Positions 32,874 to 42,653 of a stretch of DNA of 64,000 nt are shown here, piece after piece (positions within the stretch are counted from its first letter, which is position 1; every line of letters starts with the position of its first letter). This stretch comes from Dendrophyllia cribrosa (lineage: Eukaryota; Cnidaria; Anthozoa; Scleractinia; Dendrophylliidae): positions 10,201,332 through 10,265,331 of the forward strand of contig JAJLRJ010000013.1 of the NCBI GenBank assembly GCA_024195265.1. The letters run 5' to 3'. The notes beneath the pieces are model-generated. The model saw nothing but the letters and a program-made list of their open reading frames with translations. It searched no databases and was not told where the DNA came from. The position numbers and the translations under genes are program-made.

Positions 32874-33446
32874 ATGAGAGGAAGGCGCCATGTCAGACGC
32901 CATATCTTTTCAGTCATGTTTTGCAGTTCTTGTGGTGCCGAATGTTCTTCTTCGGCAAAGTTTTGCGGGCAATGTGGCCACCAGATCAACGAGGTGGTTG
33001 AACAGACCTCGAAGAAAGCTGCGAATTCGGTGGACGTTGAAGAACTCATAACAGAGTATTTCCATCGGGGATATCCTTACAACGCCATTGTTGGTTTGTT
33101 GGAAAAACTCGATGGTGTATTAGTAAGAATGCACGTAAGAACGCTCAAAAGGAAGCTAAAAGAGTTAGGTTAAAAAGAAGAGGTTGTAATATGATGAAGA
33201 TTTACTACGGGGGCTGATAAAGCTGGAGATGCAAGGAGCAGGTTCGCTAGCTGGGTATCGTTACATTTGGCATTCACTCTGATCACTGCTCTGATTAAAA
33301 CACCACGTCAATGTTCCGAGTCTAGGCTTGGTGGCCAGTATCACGAGAGAAACTGACCATGAAGGAGTCAAGGAGAGAAGATCAAGACGACTTAAGAGAA
33401 GGACCTACGTTTCTGAAGGACCAAACCTGTGCTGGCACATCGATGG
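32874..33446 (+). pseudogene. IS3EU-like transposase, N-terminal part, left arm
   Basis: Reads FCSSCGAECSSSAKFCGQCG (zinc ribbon) then ITEYFHRGYPYNAIVGLLEK and VRTLKRKLKELG (helix-turn-helix), where a stop intervenes at 33171. Beyond it, shifted frames continue as RRGCN, LIKLEMQGAGSLAGYRYIWH, LKHHVNVPRSLV-like remnants, ending near GPNLCWHIDG, where the DDE integrase core should begin. A 108-bp palindromic MITE follows (33447-33554) and the catalytic core is absent. Confidence 0.7.
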
Positions 33447-33554
33447 TTAGTCTCCTACGCAGCCGGCGTTATTAGGGCTCGTCACGCAACGCTCCTCCCC
33501 CACTAGGAGGAGCGTTGCGTGACGAGCCCTAATAATGGCTGCGTAGGAGACTAA
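33447..33554. mobile_element. 108-bp perfect-hairpin MITE inserted in the left arm
   Basis: TTAGTCTCCTACGCAGCC / GGCTGCGTAGGAGACTAA with arms of about 50 bp meeting at CCTCCCCCACTAGGAGG. The right arm (39405-39415) is contiguous at this point, giving the empty site. Confidence 0.8.
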
Positions 33555-33769
33555 TCGAAGGTGGGCCTATAAATTGTTATATTGATTGAATTTATAGTTA
33601 AGCTTTAAGTTAACGGCCTTTAAGAAAGTTTTCTTTTCTATCATTCACAGTGTTTGATGCCATATCTCCAATGTACTTGTCAATGTAGTCTGAAATGTCA
33701 GACATCTTTTTGCCCTAACTCCCTAGGAATGGGTGGAGACTTTGGAAATACATGTTCTTAACTCTTAAG

Positions 33770-34282
33770 CGTCATCGGTACAGCTGCAGCTCCGATGACA
33801 TTCAAACACATCTTTTTTTAAGGTCCTTAATGCACATGCCAAAGATCGCGTACATGTAAGGTTACCGTAAATCCTCTATTAAGCCCCCCTTAATAGAGGA
33901 TTTACGGTATGTGTTGTGGTTTAATGTTATGTTAGGCTTGATTTTTATTTTTCTAATTCCTGTTTTAAACGAGGGGAATGGCTGTCTGGCATGGGAATTT
34001 GAGTGATATTATTACAAATTTTACCGTACTTTGATCAAAGTGTTAGTTATTTGTGATAAATAGTTTTATTTAATTCAATCTCAATACAGTTTAATGGCAA
34101 AACTATAACGAGGCAGGGGAGGAGTGGGGGTGGGGCTAAATAACTTTCCTCCACTAAAAATGGGGGGACGTAATACAGGATTTACGGTAACCTTACATGT
34201 ACGCGATCTTTGGCATGTACATTAAGGGCCTTTAAAAAAGATGTGTTTGAATGTCATCGGAGCTGCAGCTGTACCGATGACG
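33770..34282. mobile_element. Inverted-repeat MITE in the left arm, flanked by CTTAAG
   Basis: CGTCATCGGTACAGCTGCAG / CTGCAGCTGTACCGATGACG tips with CTTAAG on both sides (33764-33769, 34283-34288). The arms continue past TTTGGCATGTACATTAAGG to GGTTACCGTAAATCCTCTAT, which is itself a second hairpin (33871-33911). The right arm (about 39195-39205) lacks the insertion. Confidence 0.75.
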
Positions 34283-35449
34283 CTTAAGAGCAGTTCTCTG
34301 TAAGAATCGAGAAAAGTGGGAAATGAAAATTTTTGACCCCCCTTCATATTTTGCATGCAGGTAGGTCTTCAAAGGGGATGTTCAAAAATGACCTTTGTTA
34401 AGGTCATTTCTTTTTTGTTGCCATGGTAACACTGGATGTTTGTTGGTGCCACTAAACCCAAATTTTGACCTCAGAAACTTCTTTAAAAAGTGCAAAATGT
34501 AAGACATCGTTTCTCCAACCATTAATACTCTACAAATCAAGACTTTCACCAGATGTAAAACCTTTATTCTAGTTTACAGTTATGCATGTGGCATTTTGTT
34601 ACATCAACTGTACATGAACTTAACGGTCAAACAACTTGATGGTGTTTCAGCCATTTTAGTTGACGAGTAAAACTGGCAATACCTTTTCTTGAATTTTTCC
34701 AAAAGTACGCCGATTCTAGAACTCAAACTACGTGGCTAGTTTAAATAGATACTCTAGTTACTAAATCTATAAAAATCTCTGCGGGGCGGGTTTATCTTGA
34801 ACTTTGGTTCGCTGAGGAAAAACCTTCAAAAATCATTTGTTGTAAACTTCGTTGAAATTAACATCAAGTTCATTCGACAGAAATCCTTTAAGAAACCTCA
34901 ATCAGCCTTCAGGATTAAAGTATAGCATGTACTCTATCAATGTCTGATCAAATCTACTGTTGATAGCCGTTATTCTCTGAAAAATCTTAATCCAAATAAA
35001 GCTTACTTTACTGTTTTCTGCAGTTCTCAACTTGCGAAGAACGAGTCGGTTCTTTCTGCCCAGCATACATTTTCTGCACAAAATTCGGATGTTTAAACCA
35101 TGTTCGTGGTTGATCATTCTGTTTGTTTTTAGTAGAGGTCCATTAACCCATCACATAGCAAATAACAACAGCTTTTGTAGTACCCAGAAGGTCACCGAAG
35201 CAAGCCATCGTCGGAAACTTTGTTCGTCCACGCACAATTCTGCTCTGGATTTGCCGCATATATTTCCGTCACATGTCATCATTCGCTCCAAAAGAAGATA
35301 AAACGGTTTTCTGATTAATACTTTTACAGTCATTCACATTAAGCGAGGCATTTCACCGCATTTCTTTCGCCGTTCTTGCGTCTTTCGAAGTCCAGGCTAC
35401 CAGTTCAGGCAAAGTTCTGCTGGTCAGCGGTAGAGTCTAAAATACAAAG

Positions 35450-36542
35450 TTCCTTCGTAAAGTGCTTAACATTGCGTCCTCGTCCTATTACATTGTCACT
35501 AATTGTCTATTCTGTTGTTAGCAATGTTTAAGAACAAAACGTGGAGCAGCTAAGGGTACATATTCCCATTCTTTTGTTTTCTGATACGTAGACACGTAAA
35601 CAAAACAAAATGCCAAACATTAGGCATGCATGGGTATTGCCTTTAGTTTTATTTTTGGCGGTATCCATTGATGGACTATTTCAGGAAGTCAGTATTTACT
35701 CTGAACTCCGTTTATGGGTGAATTTTTATTCACATTTGTCTGATCATGATGACGAGTGAATCATAGCAGGTGAATTATGTCTGAAAAACCCGGGTCTACA
35801 CACTGCCGTGAAATCGGCTGTAAGGGAATGGCCAGTAGTTTAGCCGCATATCTTAGAAGTTGACGCAAATTAAATTCGAGGAATTACGTGTCTGCTGAAG
35901 AAACATACGGAGACGCATAAAAATATCTTAAGTATCAGGAGAAAATCACCTCAAGAGCAACTACTGGCAAGAAAATGGTGGGAAATATATTTAACAGTTT
36001 GCCGTATGGCGAGCGTTCTCGTTTGACAGCTATATTTTTCAGTGGAAGAAGCAAACTTTCAATCGCAAAAATGATCATTAAATGACGTCGGAAAACGAAA
36101 TAATAGCCGCAGACTGTATTCTACTGAGCTTTGCATGAAATCAGAAAATACGAAAACCACCAACAAATAGAATATTCCTCATCTTAACTGCATGACCAAA
36201 GTTTACTTTTTCAGATGTTCAAAAGTTCCCGGCATCAAGTTCTGTTTTATGGGTCTCCGGTTTATCTTATCGGTACCGATACATTTTTTTACCGTACGGC
36301 AATCCGAGCACAAATTCATGTATGAGAAACGCTCTGATGGTTGCGATTTGGTTTAGCAAAAAACTGGGAAGAAACAGACTAGAGTGTACTATACTTCCTG
36401 TTTTAAACGAGGGTAAGGACTGTCCGACATTGAGATCTGCGGAATGACATCCGCATCATACAAGTCAAGTTGTGGGAACCTATTGTAATTTCTGAATACA
36501 AAAAAGAGTGGTGAACTGCTTGCGTTTCGTTACAATACTCCC

Positions 36543-36576
<34 letters not shown>

Positions 36577-37437
36577 CTCTCTCCCTCTTAGTTTATTAAG
36601 TATTAAGCCCCCTCAAACGCTCATGAAATAAAAACGCCCCGGGGCGTTATCTAGATCTCCTAGTGAAAGCGCCACTAATTTTATTACTTGAAATATATAT
36701 TCTCCTTCCCCTAGAAAGTGTGTACAAATTTATTTTGTTGGATACTATGGACTACAGAAACACTGTAAGTACGGTACTTACGTTAGTGACGCAAAGTTAG
36801 GCGTGGCAAGAATATGCAAGTTAGAAAGACAAACGAAACGTCGAACAGCTGCAGTTTTAAACTGTTTTTAACCCTATTCGGCCTGGGCTTTTTTTGAGTT
36901 CGTGAGCCTGGGGGGGGGGGGGGGGGGGGGGGGGCACATTGTGCCCCCTCTTCGTAACTTCAAGAACATTAAGGCTATGACAATGAAACCTAGAGGGTAC
37001 ATAGAACGTCCAAAACGGTCTCCTTTGCGGTCCGCACAATGAAACGATGACGTCATATGACGTAGTTATTAGGTAATTAGTTATTCGGCCGCCATCTTGG
37101 ATCCGCCATCTTGGATTTCTGAATTTTTTTAAAACCTCTTAAAAACCGTCCAAAATGACGCAAAATTAATTAAAAACAATAAATAAACGCTAAATGAAGT
37201 AAAAATACAAAAGTTATACCAATAAACATTGTTTTTCTTCATTCAAAGGTATAAATATGCAAATTTTCAAAAACATGGCTGTCAAAATCTTGTTGCCATG
37301 GAAACGTCAAGTCACGTGATCAAAAAATTGTCATATGAAATTGTTGCCAGGTAAATTTTAGGAAAAGTCACAAAGTTTGATGGCGTTTGAATACATATTA
37401 AAGAAGTTATGAATGTTGAAAGTTGGCGCGGGCACTT

Positions 37438-37471
<34 letters not shown>

Positions 37472-38040
37472 GGCCGAATAGGGTTAAGGTAGCAAGCGCG
37501 CTAGCCCTAATTTGTTTTGATGGCCGGGTGGCCATTAAAGTCAAAAACCAGATGCAAGTGGATTCAGCGAAAATCAAAAGTTCTTTCTTGAAAGCAAGTT
37601 TTTGCAAAGAGAGAAATAAACTAAAAGAGGACAAGCGATGGAAGCGGTAACGAACGAAATGCCAAGAAAAGTTAAAGACGCAAAAATTCAGTTGTTTACA
37701 GTTGAAGTATTCCTAAGGAAACAGCAAATCCGTTCGTACTTTCCTTCTTTTTGCAGCAAAAAAAAAAATAGAAGAAGCTCACTGAGTCCCAGAACAGGCA
37801 TTTAACAAAAACGAAAATATTGTACGAAAGTCAGTTACAGAAGAGAGCAAGAGTTATAATATCAGAAAAAAGCATTCAGTCGTTCACCTTTTGTTCACGT
37901 TTTCATTTTATCAGCGAAGAAAATTACGGGAAATGTAATCTACATGTAAATAGAAAGAAAATCTAACAAAAGAAGAGTTCCAATACTTTCTGGCACCTCA
38001 ATATGATGCGGACGCCATGTTGGCATTTTATGAAGTCAAT
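35450..38040. other. Spacer of the palindromic transposon
   Basis: Holds a C30 run (36544-36573), MITE family A copy 36868-37487 and otherwise unassigned sequence. No transposase core or other protein was recognised here. Confidence 0.5.
36868..37487. mobile_element. MITE family A, reference copy (TTAA ends, G25 and C29 tracts)
   Basis: TTAACCCTATTCGGCCTGGG at the left and CCCAGGCCGAATAGGGTTAA at the right. TTAA is present on both sides; the inverted tip is about 15 bp. G25 (36910-36934) follows the left tip and C29 (37442-37470) precedes the right tip. The body includes GAAACGATGACGTCATATGA and TGTTGCCATGGAAACGTCA. It is probably a piggyBac-type derivative. Confidence 0.75.
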
Positions 38041-39372
38041 TCGTATTCTAGTTATACCGCTGACCAGAGATGTCTTTGCCTGAACTAGTGGCCTGAACGG
38101 CCGCCTGAACTACGAAAGAAAGGCGAAAGAAAGACGGTAATATGCTTAGTTAAATGTAATTGATTGTTAAAGTATTAATCAGAAACCGTTTTATCTTCTT
38201 TTGGAGCGAATGATGGCATGTGACGGAGAAATATACCGTAAATCCAGATTAGAAATGTTCCTAGACGAACAAAGGTTCCGACGATGGCTTGCTTCAGTGA
38301 CCTTCCAGGTACTACAAAAGCTGTTATTTGCACTGTGATGAGTTAATGAAAGACAAACAGCATACTCAGCCACAAGAGATGGTTTAGATATCCGAATTTT
38401 GTGCAGAAAATGTATGCTGGGCAGAAAGAACCGACTCGTTCTTCGCAAGTTGAGAACTGCAGAAAACAGTAAAGTAAGCTTTATTTGGATTGAGATTTTT
38501 CAAAAAATAACGGCTATCAACAGTAGATTTGATCAGGCATTGATAGAGTACATGCTGTACTTTAAGCCTGAAGGCTGATTGAGTTTTCTTAAAGTATTTC
38601 TGTCGAATGAACTTGATGTTAATTTCAACGAAGTTTAAAACAAATGATTTTTGAAGGTTTTTCTTCAGCGAACCAAAGTTCAAGATAAACCCGCCCCGCA
38701 GAGATTTTTATAGATTTAGTAACTAGAGTATCTATTTAAACTAGCCACGTAGTTTGAGTTCTAGAATCGGCGTACTTTTGGAAAAATTCAAGAAAAGGTA
38801 TTGCTAGTTTTACTCGTCAACTAAAATGGCTGAAACACCATCACGTGGTTTGTCTGTTAAGTTCATGTACAGTTGATGTAACAAAATGCCACATGCATAA
38901 CTGTAAACTAGAATAAAGGTTTTACATCTGGCGAAAGTCTTGATTTGTAGAGTATTAATGGGTTGGAGAAACGATGTCTTACATTTTGCGCTTTTTAAAG
39001 AAGTTTCTGAGGTCAAAATTGGGTTTAGTGGCACCAACAAACATCCAGTGTTACCATGGTAACAAAGAAGAAACGACCTTAACAAAGGTCATTTTTGAAC
39101 ATCCCCACTGAACACCTACCTGCATGCAAAATATGAAGGGGGGTCAAAAATTTTCATTTCCCACTTTTCTCGATTCTTACAGAGAACTGCTCTTAAGACT
39201 TAAGTACATGTATTTCCAAAGTCTCCACCCATTCCTAGGGAATTAGGGAAAAATGATTTCTGACATTTCAGACTACATTGACAAAGTACATTGGAGATAT
39301 GGCATCAAACACTCTGAATGATAGAAAATAAAACTTCCTTAAAGTCCGTTAACTTAAAGCTTAACTATAAAT

Positions 39373-39895
39373 TCAATCAATATAACAATTTATAGGCCCA
39401 CCATTGACGTGCCAGCAGAGGTTTGGTCCTTCAGAAACGTAGGTCCTTCTCTTAAGTCGTCTTGATCTTCTCTCCTTGACTCCTTCAGGGTCAATTTCTC
39501 TCATGATACTGGCCACCAAGCTTCTCGGAACATTGACGTGGTGTTTCAATCGAAGTGAATGCCAAATGTAGCGATACCCAGCTAGCGAACCTGCTCCTTG
39601 CATCTCCAGCTTTATCAGCCCCCGTAGTAAATCTTTATCATAATTACAACCTCTTCTTTGTAACCCTATATTTAACTCTTTTAGCTTCCTTTTGAGCGTT
39701 CTTACGTGCATTCTTACACCATCGAGTTTTTTCCAACAAACCAACAATGGCGTTGTAAGGATATCCCCGATGGAAATACTCTGTTATGAGTTCTTCAATG
39801 TCCACCGAATTCGCAGCTTTCTTCGAGGTCTGTTCAACCACCTCGTTGATCTGGTGGCCACATTGCCCGCAAAACTTTGCCGAAGAAGAACATTC
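39373..39895 (-). pseudogene. IS3EU-like transposase, N-terminal part, right arm
   Basis: Mirror of 32874-33446 on the minus strand. The zinc ribbon starts inside the arm and is interrupted at 39897 by a 920-bp insertion. HTH residues ITEYFHRGYPYNAIVGLLEK are followed by a frameshift; a second frame then reads VRMHVRTLKRKLKELNIGLQ, DLLRGLIKLEMQGAGSLAGY, HHVNVPRSLVASIMREIDPE and RRTYVSEGPNLCWHVNG. The DDE core is missing here too. Confidence 0.7.
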
Positions 39896-39896
39896 G

Positions 39897-40816
39897 CAGG
39901 GGCGGATCCAGAAAATCTATAAAGAGGGGGCCGGAGTAATTTTTATAGTGACAATATGGGCGCGCCAGTGCCTATCAGATTCAGGAGCGCCGAAGGCGTG
40001 ACAATCTAGGGGGGTTCGGGAGCATGCCCCCAAAACAATTTTGATAATTGGAGTACTCGGAGATGCAATCTGGTGCATTCTGGACGCCTAAATTTAGCAA
40101 TTGCTTGGATTCCATATTGAACAAGAAATGCTGAAATATTTAATAAAATACAGGTGTGGTTGTCAAAGAAGTACAATAAACACTTTTAAAATGATGCGTG
40201 TTTTAATGAATGACATGACCTTTTCCAACTTAACAATAATATTAAATCAAACATGAGCCGCAGCAATTGCAGCGAGAGCGCAACCTTTCCTCCCAGAAAA
40301 TTCATGCCATACTACATGCATTCTGGGAACATTTGTGACCAAAAATGAAGGCTTCGGATGACAGATTTTAAGATAATTATTAAAAAACAAATTAAACGAA
40401 ATATCCCGTGGAAATGACTTTAAGAAGAGTCACTGCAGGGGTTGATTAATGTCATCCTTCTCTGGTTACGCTTGGCATAGTCGTCAACAATTGCACCATA
40501 ATCTAAAGCTACGTCTTTGTGAACAAAGAGCAGCGTTGCGTTATCCAGCCTTCCTCGTCATTTCAAAAGGAAGAAACGCCTGAAACATTTTTAGCTTCAA
40601 GTTCGTCGTTTTGAAACTTGTTTATAAAGGGGGGTTGATTCGAACAACGCTTGATAATGTTCATATTGATAATAAAGGAAATATATCTCAGGAAACAAAG
40701 CAAAAGCTGCAAAATACCATCTGATAGACGTTGCTAACTAAAATATTAAAAAAATAATAATCCCAGGCAAAAGGAGAGGCCGCGGCCCCTTCGGCCCACC
40801 CCTAAATCCGCCCCTG
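39897..40816. mobile_element. 920-bp DNA transposon inserted in the right arm's transposase
   Basis: CAGGGGCGGAT / ATCCGCCCCTG tips flanked by ATTCG (39892-39896, 40817-40821). The left arm at about 32940-32955 reads GCCGAATGTTC without interruption, so the empty site is known. No ORF inside; GTGACAATCTAGGGGGGTTCG and GGCCGCGGCCCCTTCGG seen. The tip resembles hAT-type elements, but a 5-bp duplication is short for hAT (usually 8), so the superfamily is open. Confidence 0.75.
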
Positions 40817-40959
40817 ATTCGGCACCACAAGAACTTCAAAACATGACTGAAAAAATATGGCGCCTTTCCCTCATGAGTCGTGAGTTGAGTAGGCCCTGGG
40901 TATAGCTGTACCGAGTCCTCCTCCTCCCATCACTGCGCGCGCATACTTTCCTACGATTT

Positions 40960-41297
40960 ATTTAATTTGCAGCAACTATTTTTTATTTGCAGCAACTATT
41001 TCAATTTGCAGCAACTACTCTTAATTTGCAGCAACTTTTTTTTATTTGCAGCAACTATATTTAATTTGCAGCAACTTTTTTTAATTTGCAGCAACTATTT
41101 TTTATTTAATTTGCAGCAACTTTTTTTTATTTGCAGCAACTTTTTTTTATTTGCAGCAACTATTTTTAATTTGCAGCAACTATTTTTAATTTACAGCAAC
41201 TTTTTTTTATTTGCAGCAACTTTTTTTTATTCGCAGCAACTTTTTTTTATTTGCAGCAACTTGTTTTTATTTGCAGCAACTTTTTTATTTGCAGCAT
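40960..41297. repeat. 20-bp tandem repeat at the right tip of the palindromic transposon
   Basis: About 17 units of TTTGCAGCAACTTTTTTTTA with variants, inverted relative to 32531-32790 and a few units longer. The 149-residue open frame here is only the translated repeat. Confidence 0.85.
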
Positions 41298-41323
41298 GTC
41301 CCTTGTGGGCCACCGTAGTTTTC

Positions 41324-41639
41324 CGTATCGAAACAAATCGTTGTTTATTTAAAGCCTTTTTGTCTAGTAAGCCAAGTCTGTTTTTAAATAGAGTAATTCT
41401 GTTCCCAGTAGTTTAAGTTTCAAAAATCATGTTGTAAGATGTGAATTAAAGAACTTTTTATGATTTTTTGAAGATCTGTTTTTCATTGTAGACTGATCTC
41501 CATAATAGCAGGACTATTGTCTCGCTTGGGAGATATAATTATAAGAAAGAGGATTGATTAGTGTATTAATAAAGGTGGTGGATAGAGTGGCGTGTTGTGT
41601 GTTTCTGATGAGTTGCTGCATGTAAAAACCGTTTGCCAA
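41324..41639. other. Non-coding stretch
   Basis: Right flank of the palindromic transposon; nothing recognised. Confidence 0.4.
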
Positions 41640-42130
41640 AAGTAATTGTGCATGCCACCTCCATTTAATTTTTTTTTTCGGAATTTTTTCAAGATCATTT
41701 CTTTTGGCACATGCCGTCTTCAGTAGCTGTTCGTTTATGATTTTGACACATTTTGGTAAAGTTTGGCGACAACCGGTTGCTATGGTTTCAAGATATGATG
41801 TCATAAGTAGCATGAGGTCAAGCATTTCGGCGAAAAAAAAAACATATAAAATGCTACCAAAAGCTGCAAACTGTTTAACTGTATCATATTTTGCAACTCT
41901 ATCAAAAAATATTTGCAATTTCCGCCATATTGTCGGCCATTTTGGATGACGTTACGGACCCCCAGCAGCGCTACAACCCATAATATTTACCTTATCTTAT
42001 AGAGCACATGGGCTATCTATTAGATGTAAAATATTTTCGAAATATTGTAACACCGCAAAAACCCAAGTGCCACGGGTTGTGCCTTGTACCTCGGTGGGGG
42101 CATAAGTTTGCGTGTACGTCCGAGGGTTAA
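41640..42130. mobile_element. MITE family B, 5'-truncated copy
   Basis: The body matches 17892-18458 (GCGACAACCGGTTGCTATGG, AACCCATAATATTTACC) and it ends GTGTACGTCCGAGGGTTAA (TTAA at 42127-42130). The left end has no clear tip. Confidence 0.65.
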
Positions 42131-42186
42131 GCGTACATAAGAACATTAAGAATTCGAAGCAAAGCCAACACTGGAGATCCATTGAC

Positions 42187-42188
<2 letters not shown>

Positions 42189-42218
<30 letters not shown>

Positions 42219-42222
42219 TTGT
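42189..42222. repeat. (TTA)n microsatellite
   Basis: About ten TTA units upstream of the patatin-like gene. Confidence 0.9.
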
Positions 42223-42509
42223 TTTTATTTGGTAGTTCAGTTACAATCTGTGAAAAGAACTCGGGCCCGTACAAAATCTCAGGAAGATTACTCAATCTGT
42301 TTCGAGAAACGAAACTTCGAGCCGAAAGAGAAATTGTGACGGGCAGAAAAAATTCAGTGAATTTCGACTGAGAAATAGGGGCGAAACGCTCGATGACCCT
42401 CTTAATCCATACTTTTAGTATAGGAAACAAAACGAGTAGCAAACAGCTCTCTTGAGTTCGACGAAATGGCGTCACATTTCAAGGCCAGGCTGCTAAGTAT
42501 GGCTAAAAA

Positions 42510-42653
42510 ATGGCGGCGTTCAAAACGATTTTTGGCTACTTTGGACAAGGAATAAATAAGGATTGGAGTTCTTTAGAAGCTAAAACTTTGGTCAGCATCT
42601 TATCTTTATATGTACTGTTGATTTGTGAAAAGAAAAGAAGGGCACTTCCTGAA
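42510..42653 (+). CDS. Candidate first exon of the patatin-like gene
   Basis: ATG in the strong context AAAAAATGGCGGCG. It encodes 48 codons starting MAAFKTIFGYFGQGINKDW and ending LLICEKKRRALPE before GTAAAC. It ends in phase 0, matching the phase-0 acceptor at 43049 (intron 395 bp). The reading is plausible: a hydrophobic stretch followed by a basic segment leading into YQVETSSLSMAKIGLAFSGG. The donor is not strong (+5 is A), and the next exon has its own ATG (Met10), so an alternative start is possible. Confidence 0.5.

Larger units (their letters stand above)
32516..41317. mobile_element. 8.8-kb palindromic DNA transposon, probably IS3EU type
   Basis: Exact inverted tips TACGGTGGCCCACAAGGGAC / GTCCCTTGTGGGCCACCGTA are flanked by a 6-bp direct repeat GTTTTC (32510-32515 and 41318-41323). 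Both 3-kb arms carry, from the tip inward: a 20-bp tandem repeat, a broken transposase ORF with zinc ribbon and helix-turn-helix, and a long non-coding part. The spacer is about 35.45-38.04 kb. TAC...GTA tips and a 6-bp duplication match what I recall of the eukaryotic IS3EU group, whose transposases have this zinc ribbon/HTH/DDE layout. Neither transposase copy is intact, so any movement would need a helper. Confidence 0.7.

Noticed and set aside
36857..37056. Frames with poly-Pro from MITE A
   Set aside because: They translate the G25 tract and tip of the MITE; the same frame appears in copy 1 at 3759-3941.
40967..41416. 149-residue frame with repeated QQLFFICSN words
   Set aside because: Pure translation of the 20-bp tandem repeat at the transposon tip; the same holds for 32270-32741 on the other arm.
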